A DNA stretch of 64,000 nt from Diplosphaera chodatii (Eukaryota > Chlorophyta > Trebouxiophyceae > Prasiolales > Stichococcaceae), in NCBI GenBank assembly GCA_032358165.1, contig JAALGY010000031.1, positions 1,798,001-1,862,000 on the forward strand, in the 5' to 3' direction. Made by a program: the position numbers and the translations under genes. The notes under the pieces are model-generated. The model was given only the letters and a program-made list of their open reading frames with translations, searched no databases and was not told where the DNA came from. Shown here piece by piece: positions 55,501 through 64,000 of the stretch (positions within the stretch are counted from its first letter, which is position 1; each line of letters begins with the position of its first letter).

Positions 55501-57137
55501 TTCTGGAACAGGTCGTCTCGCTGCAGCTGCACCGCTGCAAAGTCCGCCTGCAGACAGGTGACCCGCTTGCATGCACTGACTCTGGTCAGCACGAAGGTGC
55601 TGGTCCCAGCAGCTGCAGCCAGTCAGCAGTGCGCATTTAGCAGGGTCACGATGCTGATATCATGGAGCAAATGGTGTGGAACATCAGTTCAGTCCCTCAA
55701 CCTGAAGCGCTTCAGCGTCCTTTGCAGCCTCGCGCTTGGCGCTGGCAGCCTTGGCCTCCAGCAGGGCTGTGGCGCTGACGGCGCCGTCCAGCCGCTGCCG
55801 CAGCGTAGCGGCGCAGGCCCTCTCCGCACGCACGGCTGCCCGCTCCGCCTGCAGCGCCGCCTGCGTGCGCTCCAGCTCTGCCTGCTTCTCTGCCACCTGT
55901 ATTTACCACACAGCGAGCTTAGTTTGGTTTGTGGTCACTGAGCTGCTTGAGGCTCGAGGCATCACCAGCCACACAGCATCCTCCCGACGCGCAGCATTGA
56001 ATAGCACAAACATGAAACACCTGTGCATGGGCTGCTGCCAGCTTGACCGTGACGGCAGCGGTGCCCAGCTGTGCGCGCTCGGACGCCTGCTGCAGCTGCT
56101 CGACCTGTTGCCATGACGGACAGGAGGTGTCAGGATGCCAGCTGCTGAACAGCAGCAGGGTGAAGCCGTGGAACCCTGCACGAGCTGGGAGGTGTCTACT
56201 CGACTGCATGTTGCGACGGGTGTTGCGATAATCTGTAGCAGATCGCTTGCATAGGGGTGACACCTGGTGCTCGGCGTTGTCAGCGGCAAGGGAGCGACTG
56301 AAGATGGCTTCGCCGATCTGCGCACGCTCTTGCGCCTCTGCCAACTCCACTTTTACGGCCGCGAGCTCCGCCGCCTGGGGTTGAAGCTAGGGTGTGTCGT
56401 GCATCAGCTACAAGTGCAGATCCTCTGGACGCCAGCCATGTGCGGCACACAGGACTTGCTATGCAGCATGGTACACGCTCTGTCGTGTTGCTTTATACGG
56501 AGTGCCCCTCAACCCGCAGCCGTCACCCACGGCAGCATGAGCTGACGCTTGTCTGACACAACTCACCTTCACCTGCTCCCGCCGCTGAGCCCGCTCAGCA
56601 TCGGCATGGGCTGCGGCTGCAGCTGCCAACGCGTCGTCGCGCTCTGCATGCGCCGCAGCAATGGCAGCTGGCAGGTCAGCGCTGTCGTGTGCCAATGCAG
56701 TGGCGGCGGCTGGCGCGAGTTGAGGCGTTTGCTTGGTGCCTGTCCGCTGGCGTAGCGCCTGAAAGTTGATCAAAGTGATCCTTAGTTGTCGGCACTGAAT
56801 AGATCTTGACATCTTGGCACCTCATGGCAGCACGTCATGCAACCATGGTGTGTTGGCCACAGTGATCACCCTGCGGGCATCGTCCTTGGCCTTGCGCTCA
56901 GTCTCAACTTCCTTCTTTGCCACGCTCAAAGCGTTCTCAGCGACGACGAGCTTGGCCTTGATCCGCTGCATCTGCAGACACATACAGGCGCACTTACCCC
57001 TTGCCAGACGTCAACAGCCTGGGGCTTGGCGCAACAACAGCGACTGCTGCTGGCATGTACACGCGGCTAACACAACCCTGTTTGAGCTGATCCAACGAGC
57101 AGCTCACCTCCTCTCGACCGGGCGACCCGGCGAACAT
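52540..57137 (-). CDS. Long coiled-coil protein with disordered SP/TP-rich C terminus
   Basis: Not assignable to a named family. ATG 57137 gives MFAGSPGREE; the next exon is MQRIKAKLVVAENALSVAKK. Then follow many short exons of nearly pure coiled coil: AIAAAHAERDDALAAAAAAH, MAEKQAELERTQAALQAERA, LRQRLDGAVSATALLEAKAA, VEGLQAALAAKDRRIEDLRS, RRTHVQELESMYATAQKDLD and AADAAKREAHVAAEVASHAQ. The C-terminal part (about 52640-53349) is Ala/Ser/Pro-rich with SPKSPGASPKRW, RSTPAAVR, RRTLSADLHP and TGDKENDDD (a KEN-box-like motif), ending RRYALRSNNR and TGA 52540. At least 12 exons. Architecture resembles cytoskeletal or spindle-associated proteins; this is inference from composition only. Confidence 0.7.
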
Positions 57138-57547
57138 GATTGCGGGGCTTTATCAGCAGCCCGATAAGCACGTTTGGGCCGCTGTTCGTCACACGGAGAT
57201 CACCCGCCCATCCGTTAGGAAGCCGAGGATCTCAGCTGACTGCCAGGTGACATGCAAGCGCAGGACCGAAAGCGCGGTCGAACCGCAAGTGTCGAAGTGT
57301 GCCGTGTTTCGACGTTCCGAGGCGGCAACTCATTCGAAAATCGAAAGTTAGGGTTTCAGCTGTGACTGCGCATCTGCGCTGAAGCTGCGATCTTCTTTGA
57401 GGTTGGGACATTCATTGCACGCGTGACGCGCATGAAGCGTGCTCTCCCATTATCATTTGTCGTGAGTCTGTCATCAAGCATTGTTTTCGTCCCGATCAGC
57501 TCAGTGGGACGACCCAGTTTGGTGACAGCCCAGCCCAGCTCAGCACC
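57138..57547 (+). other. Divergent promoter region with telo-box
   Basis: About 410 bp between divergent start codons of the coiled-coil gene and the small plus-strand gene. TAGGGTTT at 57349-57356 is a perfect telo-box on the minus strand. Confidence 0.45.
57349..57356 (-). promoter_or_regulatory. Telo-box (AAACCCTA, minus strand)
   Basis: Exact telo-box in the divergent promoter region, about 190-210 nt from both start codons. Function inferred from plant promoters. Confidence 0.35.
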
Positions 57548-57948
57548 ATGCTGCACACGTGCCACCATGCAGTGCTAGGCAGCTGTGCAGCATCGCTAGC
57601 GCAACGGCGGTCGCACGGCAGCTCGCGTCGTTGCAATGCACTGGTGGCCCGATCCGGATCCACAGACCAGGGCAAGACGCGGCCACCAAGTGAAGTGCCT
57701 GCGGCAAAGGAGCATGGCGCAAAGAAGGTCAAAGAAGAGAGCAAGGTCGGCTTGACAGACTGTGCACTTCAAGCATGTGGCTCTGATAGGTTGACGTGCA
57801 GCCTCATTCTGGCTGTGATACCTCTGCGTGCCTGATCTGTTGATGGTGCGTCATCCTGCAGCCGGTGGATGATGCACCAAACGAGGTAGCCCACCCTCAG
57901 GGTGGCGAGGGAACCGGCACAGGCACGAAGTCCGGATCGAAACAATGA
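57548..57948 (+). CDS. Small hypothetical protein, possibly plastid-targeted
   Basis: Two exons, 57548-57745 and 57862-57948, join in phase 0 to 94 aa. The N terminus (MLHTCHHAVLGSCAASLAQR, then RSHGSSRRCNALVARSG) is rich in Ser, Arg and Ala and free of acidic residues, like a plastid or mitochondrial targeting peptide. The remainder is Lys/Glu/Gly-rich and looks disordered (AAKEHGAKKVKEESK, EGTGTGTKSGSKQ). No domain is recognised. The donor AAG|GTCGGC and acceptor TCCTGCAG are good. It could be a small lineage-specific organelle protein or a LEA-like peptide. Confidence 0.5.
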
Positions 57949-58091
57949 CCGGGAGTGGCAGAGTATGAGGCGCAGATTGGCCTTGACGTCGGGTTTGTTG
58001 TGTATTCCGTGCATCGGATGGTTGTATCGGCTGACTGATCCTTTGCCTGTGTATGTCAAAGTCTAAAGTGCACTAGCCGCAGCGAAAACCG

Positions 58092-59676
58092 TCAGACCAG
58101 TAGGGCAATGGCACCATTCACATCGTTGCCCGTCTGCTGCAGCGCTCGCGCTGCCTGTGCCTCGTCGAAGCCCATCGCGGCCAGCTGCGCGACGCCCTCT
58201 GGGCTGGCCTGCGGCAGCTGCTGTGGCACCTGCCGCCGTGCAGGACGCATTGGCAAGCGGCCAAGACACGACATTGCAGCGTGCACGTGCACCTAGTGTG
58301 TGCAACACAGACATACACATTCACAGATTACATTTGGACCACCACTACAGTACAGGGGTGGAGGGGCACTGCTGGAAGTGCACCTGCTGATGCTGCACAG
58401 ATCGTGGGCCCGGCGGCTGCTGGCCTGGGTGCTGCCGTGCGGCACCCCCGGGCGGCCCGGCATGCCGCACGACAGGCTGTGCTGGTGTCTGGGCTCCAAA
58501 CAGCCCGCATGCCCACCGTGGCAGCTGCAACAAGCATAAGACAAGTTGACATTGTCATTCAGCCTCCATGAAGCGCTGCCAGCATCCCGTTTTGGACATG
58601 TGCACGCAAGTGCTCACTTGGCGGCGTCGCAGCAGCAGGAACTGCACATGACAGAAGCTGCTCACCCTAAAGTTTCTGAGCCCCAAAGAATTGAGCTGGT
58701 AGACAGCGCCCGCCAGCAGGCCCGCCGCACCGGCAGGCAAGGATAGCCGGGAGCCGGTGACCAGCATCTGCAATCCCGCCGCCCAGATGAAGGCCTGCTG
58801 GCAGGAGCATAGTCACTTTGCCGCGAGTGCAATGCACTAAGTGGTAAAGCCTTATTCCAGGCGTTGTCACCTGCCGTGCGACATGTCACGTGCACAAAGC
58901 ATGTTCACTCACCTTGTCAGTGAGTCGCAGCCCAAAAAGCTGGAAGCGGTGGAGGGGGGGAACCTCCAGTGCAAATGGGACAAAGCAGCTGAACAGGAAA
59001 CCATATGGGCCGCTTGCATGGTGCCACCTGTGCGACGACGACAGGTATATGTTGCCCTCGGGTGTGTGCTAGTCCACGCTGAAGCTCCACACTCCTCAAG
59101 AACCAAGCAACACTGCCGCACCCGAGCCCATGCTCTGCGGCAAGCTGTAGCAGGTAGGCCAGCCCTGACGTCGCCAGCAACCTGCCGCCGAACTTTGCTG
59201 ATCCCGACTGCCGCTCCAGCAGCCTAGGCCACAGCAACTTGTGGTTGTGTTGGCGGTATCGTGTTGCTCTGCAGGTTGTGTCATTCTCCGTGATGACCAG
59301 CCCATGCTCGGCGCTTGCCTGAAGTAGTAAAGCAGGCCAACACCAAAAACCAGCTCCCCTGGGCGCCTGAAGGCGAACAGGTTCTCAAAGGCTGCCACAT
59401 AAGCCGGCATGGGTCGCCGCGCGGCGCGCATCGCCTGCACCATTACTGAGCTGCCGGCGGTGGCCAGCACGACCGCCCGGCTCACGGGTGCGCCCCCTGC
59501 AGTGCGATGTCAATCGGGCATGACAGGCCGCCAGCGCAGCAACACGTCAGCATTGTGCTTTGCATGCAGCAAATGCACTGTCGACCTCTGATCACAGTGG
59601 GCCATGCTAGGCACATGTCGCCAATTACTCTGGGTGCACACTCAACAGGCATAAGCGTCGACTTGCCAAAGCTCAT
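58092..59676 (-). CDS. UBAC2: UBAC2-like rhomboid pseudoprotease with C-terminal UBA domain
   Basis: ER membrane protein of the rhomboid/derlin superfamily linked to ER-associated degradation. ATG 59676 gives MSFGKSTLMPVECAP; the next exon gives GAPVSRAVVLATAGSSVMVQ, the first helix. Exons continue with AYVAAFENLFAFRRPGELVF, then ERQSGSAKFGGRLLATSGLA, PFPVQLLCP-like sequence, and LQMLVTGSRLSLPAGAAGLL followed by AGAVYQLNSLGLRNFR. A Pro/Gln-rich linker (AQTPAQPVVRHAGPPGG) leads to the UBA domain: EGVAQLAAMGFDEAQAARAL, then QQTGNDVNGAIALLV and TGA 58092. The order matches animal UBAC2 and its plant homologues. No rhomboid catalytic GxSG is visible, as expected. Intermediate exon boundaries are approximate. 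Confidence 0.85.
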
Positions 59677-60228
59677 GGTGCCACTTGATGCGGCCGTCTA
59701 GCTGACGCTGCTGTGTGCGTCTTGTGTTGCGCTGTGTCCGTGAGCCGGGATGCTGTTCACATCACGCGCCCGCGCCGGCAAGGACAACAAAACTGAATCT
59801 TCAGCCGTGACCTGATGCCTGTCACCTTGCGGCCTTGTTATCACAAAGAGATCAAGACGCTGCGCCAGACGAGCAGCTGTTATGACAATGACCTACACGT
59901 GAAATGGCCCGAGGAAAGGTGTGAGTGGCACAGAGAGCGTTTTGGGGGACGGGCAGCACGAACTCTTTAGTCCCAGCTTACCACGTTCAGTCCTACATTC
60001 TTATTGCAATACTTGTGTGCGGATGATGCACAATGTGATGTGAGTATTGCAGGATGTGACCGAAACCTGGTGCACCTTGTGGCATCCAGCTGCCAGCAGC
60101 GCAGGCCTGCTTAGTCATGCACATGGGCCTGGGCTGCATTCAGCGTCTCAGCGGATCAATGTGCTGCCTTGTCGCCTGCCTGGACCCGCTATCCAAACCC
60201 AAAACCCAGTGCACTGCCTGTCTGCCCA
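59677..60228 (+). other. Intergenic, about 550 bp
   Basis: Between the stop of the folylpolyglutamate synthase gene and the start of the UBAC2-like gene, both minus-strand. No exon or RNA gene recognised. Confidence 0.45.
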
Positions 60229-63178
60229 TCAGGATTCGCCAGGCACCTTGCCCAAGTGCCGCAGCATATCACCGACGATGTACAGCGAGCCAGTGACCAG
60301 CACCTGTGCAGCAACATCAGTAGTGTTGCAGTGCGTCAGCAGCAGGCGGGCGCAGGAAAACGGGCCATGGGGTGAAGCAGCGTCGTGCAGTCCGCACCTG
60401 CAACTGGCGGCGGGGCTGCTCCCGTGCGCAGCGGTGCAGCCACCGCACCATGTCCGCCAGCGACGGCACCGCCACGCCACGCCGCGTGTCCTGGCCCAGC
60501 AGCTGCGGCAACGCCGCGGTCTTGGCGTTGCTCGCAGGCGGTCCGGCAGCAGTGCCGCTGCTCGCTGCGCTGCCATTCCCTGCACTGGCATGCGCTGCGC
60601 TGCCATTCTGTGCCCCGGCTGCTGCGCCCTCTGCCGTCGGCGCAACCTTCTGCTGCCAGATCCTTGCCAGCTGCTGCTGCCAGGATGTGTCGGGGGCTGC
60701 TGCCTGCTCCACCCTCTTGGCCAGGGACATGTAGGATGAGTCGGGCACCACAAACAGGGCATGCTGGGGCAGTGCCTGCCGTTGCCGCAGCGTCTGTATC
60801 AGCGGCGTCAGCAGCGACACCGGGTCACGCTCCTGCACCAACACGGGGCGCAACACAATCCTGCCCTGCAGAGACGCAGTGTGAAAACGGCAGCAGGTAT
60901 AGGCATGATGCCAGGGTGTGGATGCTCTGCCGGTGCACAGAGCAGCATGTCGACAGGGGGCAGGAGCCTGCCTGCATGCAGTTGAAGATCAGCACGCGCT
61001 GCACACTGGCGTTGGGTGGCGCTGGCTGGCAGGCCGAGGCAAACCAGTGAGCGCAGGTGGCCATGCTCTCTGGCGTGTGCGCGCCGTCCAGAAAGTATGA
61101 TATCCGTGGCTGCGGTGGTGTGTCTGATGCCTGGGAGCTGCCGCTGCTGCCTGCCTTGCCCTCGTCGGCAGGCTCCGCATCCAACAGCTGGTGCACAATC
61201 TGCAACCAACGTGAGGCCAAGTGTCACTCATATGCGCTTCCTGTTGTGCCCCAGCTTGCAGACAAGTTGTCATTGAAGTGCCTTGTGGACATCAGCGACC
61301 TGACGGTAGGACCATACGACTTGGGACTGCCGTGCAGCGCAACTGGACATCGACCACTTGCCTGACTCCTGCCGGGCCACTCGCACGTCTGAATGCCCTC
61401 TGCATACGCCGCAGGTAGCACGCCCGCGCTGAGCTCCTGCTGCCGCTGCTGCGCAGCATGGCCGGACCCCGCCGCCGCCTCCCAGCGCGCCGCGAGGGCG
61501 ACTGCAAGGGACGCGTTCTGCAGCTGGTGCGCGCCGCCCAGCCGCATGTGCAGCTGCTGCCCGCCGCTCAGGCTGTACTGCTGCTCAAGGGGCGCCACGA
61601 CCGAGAGGCTGGCGCCCACCTGCTGCGCCACATCCTACGCGCGCATGCACCAGGCCCCTGGGTCAAGCGTCGTCATCCTGAATGTGCTGGATGGATTGCT
61701 GGTGGTTCTACTGGCATGTGGCTCATATCCATGATGTAGAAACGTAGGGAAAGCTTGGGACCTGCAGGGCAGCCATGGCGTCGGGCGGCTGCGGCACGGA
61801 CAGCGCGGGAACCCCAGGCTTGAAGATGCCTGCCTTCTCCCGCGCTATCTCCTGTGTATACAGCCACATGGCCTGCATGAGCCTTGATCCAACAACACCC
61901 TCAGCGCAACCTGCGATGCCAGGTGTAGGGCAATGTAACTTCAGGCGGCCTGGGCCGGGCATTGTGACCAGCGCTGCGCCCCGGACACGAGCAGTGGGTC
62001 ACCGGCAGCGTGTGGCCCAGGATGTCCATGTGGTCGAAGCCCAGGGCGGTGACGCCGCACACCACGGGGGCGCGCACGCAGTTGGTCGCGTCCAGCCGCC
62101 CGCCCAGCCCCACCTCCATGATCGCCACGTCCACGCCCTCCTCCAGGAACGTGCGCAGGGCTGCACACCAGGCAGCTGCGCGCGTGGCGGGGTGCACAAC
62201 TGCAAAGCCTGCACTTGTGTGGCCCGGCGCATGGTGTGGACAACCAGGACTTCGGCTGATGCACCGGCATCACCCATGTGTTGGCACTTTTGAATGCAGA
62301 CACAGTCTGATAAGTATGTCTCTCCGCACGCCACCGGGATGACACATTGCTGACGGTCTGTTCAGGAGCCCGCCACATGAGGCTTTCGTGTGGCAGGAGG
62401 ATCACCGACAAGCGTGAGGAAGCGAAAGTAGGCGGCCATGCCGTACTCAGCGTCCGCCTTGTCGGCAAGCCGTGAGTGGCACCACCAAAAGTGCTTCAGG
62501 AACAGCTGCTTGCTGACAGGCTGCCTGCGCGCAGGCGGCAACGACACATGCGAAAGCATAAGGTTGCTGGATTGAGCCGGGCCGTTGCCATGGCTGGGAA
62601 GGAGCGACTGTAATAAGCTGAGCGTGCGTTGGAGATCGACTCCTGGCCAGTGCTGCTCACCCGTCAAGACGAATCCGCTCACGCACATCCACGAGGTGTG
62701 GTGACGTGAACAGCCCCGTGCGGTAGCCAGCGTGCCGCAGAACGCTTTCCACCATTGCGCACGTGGAGCCCTGTGCACGTGACAGCAGCAAAGCTGCATG
62801 ATGCTGTGGGAGGCTGTGACTCATGTCCGAAATTAGACGCCATATAACAAGCTCTGAGTTCAAGATGTGCACCTTGCCTTTCGTGCCCGCCACGTGAATG
62901 ACCTTCAGCTTGTGAATATCATCTGTGAGGTCCAACCGCTGTGCAGGCAGACGGAAGCGTCACACATCCCCACAACTGCTCACGATAGGGATTGACACAT
63001 TCAAGCTGTTTGCCCAGCCATAGCTGCGCTTTCATGTAACGCATGGCTCGCTCACCTCAAGGAACACACGCATGCCTTCGTAGGCATGCTGCCATTTTTC
63101 GCCGTGTGAGCGCTTGGTGCCAGATATGAGACTGCCAAGCGCAGCAAGCGCCTTCTCATACTGATCCGCTTGACACAT
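60229..63178 (-). CDS. FPGS: Folylpolyglutamate synthase
   Basis: Adds glutamates to tetrahydrofolates, retaining them in the cell or organelle. The proposed start is ATG 63178 ([20 protein letters not shown]). Exons then give [20 protein letters not shown], completing the P-loop [14 protein letters not shown], and [20 protein letters not shown]. Later exons give AMYFRFLT-type sequence (seen as [15 protein letters not shown]), [34 protein letters not shown] and [18 protein letters not shown]. The C-terminal domain follows: [35 protein letters not shown] and [20 protein letters not shown] with TGA 60229-60231. All are FPGS signatures. The frame is open upstream to a likely acceptor near 63235, so an N-terminal targeting exon may exist. 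Exon borders were only partly fixed. Confidence 0.93.
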
Positions 63179-63952
63179 ACTGCTATCGCCTCTGCTGCAG
63201 TACGCCACCAGCTTCGGGTTTTCAGCAGATTGCTGCAAATGGGGGCGCAATGTGCGGCCGCCAACCTGAACAGCGCTGCTGCTGCATATACGACACCAAC
63301 TTTGTCACCCCACCCAGTATTCCGCCGTGTGAGTCCAGTAGGCCAGCTTTAACCTGCATACGCTGAGAGGTTACGTGCTGATGTTCTTGGATCGCATCGC
63401 GATGCTCTGTGCAGTCAACGGGCGAGCATCAACCCTGCAGCTGTGCTAAGTACTGGCAGTGCACCGCAACTACCTTTCTACTTATCCTGTTGGTTTGATT
63501 TTGGCTGCTCAAAAACACGCTGTATGGACCAGCGCCTTCCCCACGTGCACACTTGCTGCTCGGCAGGGAAGGGAATGAATACCCACGAGGGTGTGAGCGA
63601 ATTACACAGGCGTTCGTGCAACCGGGGGCAGTATCTGTAGGACTGCCATTTGCGGATGCTCCTGCTGCGCCGCCTTCTATGGCAGATGCGTGGGATCCGA
63701 TGATGATCAGGAGCTAGCAGCCTGCACCTTGGAAGGCACCCTGCCTCGCAGTCGCGGAGATGTAGATATCTGCTTGCCAGCTTGACAGCCATTCAACCTG
63801 TACCAATCTTGATCACACCCTCTCAAATGCCGCCGCCACCAACGTTGACAACATTGTCAGTATGGTGCTGGATGTTCAAGCAGACGCGCATTTGACGCCA
63901 GCACACGCTGCACCAGATGTAACAACCATCAAAGCTCAATGTCTCGATAGCA
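63179..63952 (+). other. Flank of FPGS with possible plus-strand exons
   Basis: Candidate plus-strand coding pieces: a stretch after ATG 63252 and one ending LPFADAPAAPPSMADAWDPM at a TAG near 63718, preceded by an acceptor-like CTGTAG. They could form a small gene divergent to FPGS, but I could not join them in frame. Confidence 0.25.
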
Positions 63953-64000
63953 TCAAAGCAGCGCCTTGACGTCAGCCTCGATATCGTCAGGCTTCGTCGT
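63953..64000 (-). CDS. 3' end of a minus-strand gene (partial)
   Basis: From the right edge the minus strand reads TTKPDDIEADVKALL followed by TGA at 63953-63955. The acidic/hydrophobic helix-like pattern looks coding, but 15 residues are too few to name a family. Confidence 0.3.
   Translation of the reverse strand, partial: TTKPDDIEADVKALL

Noticed and set aside
1..64000. Search for tRNA, rRNA, CRISPR, prophage or transposon features
   Set aside because: No cloverleaf with TTCGA-type T arm, no spaced identical repeats, no transposase or reverse transcriptase motifs, and no long terminal or inverted repeats were seen by eye. A tRNAscan, Rfam and RepeatMasker run would be decisive.

Overview
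This is nuclear DNA from a photosynthetic eukaryote, most likely a chlorophyte green alga (trebouxiophyte-like; genus not determinable by eye). Nearly every gene is split by short GT-AG introns. Several products are plastid proteins of the plant lineage: an LPA2-like PSII accumulation factor, a CAS-like thylakoid protein, a plastid sigma factor, an STR14-like rhodanese and a DUF493 protein. There is an NIT2/NIN-like RWP-RK factor and a plant-type complex I NDUFB2. The chlorophyte poly(A) signal TGTAA lies downstream of many stop codons. All gene models were spliced by eye from conserved protein blocks. Models with exact exon joins are in frame throughout; others are given as spans.

Layout from left to right. 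1-343: 3' end of a plus-strand gene (unidentified). 441-2672 (-): ITPK4-like inositol phosphate kinase. 3280-4242 (-): LPA2-like. 5142-6817 (+): S-adenosylmethionine carrier. 7021-9684 (-): FGGY/xylulokinase. 10414-11198 (-): dihydroneopterin aldolase. 11724-11945 (-): HIG1-domain protein. 12665-14600 (-): TRM10 tRNA methyltransferase. 14964-18389 (+): RWP-RK transcription factor. 19249-20473 (+): PAP2 phosphatase. 20816-22384 (-): rhodanese. 22872-24247 (-): dCMP deaminase. 24740-27357 (+): M20 peptidase. 27591-29001 (-): unknown helical protein. 29442-31766 (+): CAS-like protein. 32290-35548 (+): plastid sigma-70 factor. 36258-36587 (-): NDUFB2. 37058-37633 (+): DUF493. 38320-39398 (+): Elongin A. 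39958-41608 (+): ribosomal protein uS2/SA. 41979-42616 (-): prefoldin 1. about 43270-45164 (+): PP2C phosphatase. 45488-47796 (-): ataxin-10. 48209-52304 (+): NAK/AAK1-type kinase. 52540-57137 (-): long coiled-coil protein. 57548-57948 (+): small putative plastid protein. 58092-59676 (-): UBAC2-like. 60229-63178 (-): folylpolyglutamate synthase. 63953-64000 (-): fragment.

The genes are ordinary housekeeping, organelle and signalling genes, packed at about one per 2 kb with many convergent and divergent pairs and short intergenic gaps. They do not form a co-regulated cluster. Functional echoes are loose: two folate genes (FolB, FPGS), SAM transport with a SAM-dependent tRNA methyltransferase, and several thylakoid or plastid factors. 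I saw no mobile element, tRNA, rRNA or CRISPR array, and no clear undescribed system. The most distinctive structure is a kinase whose C-terminal coiled coil is built from four similar exon-encoded repeats.
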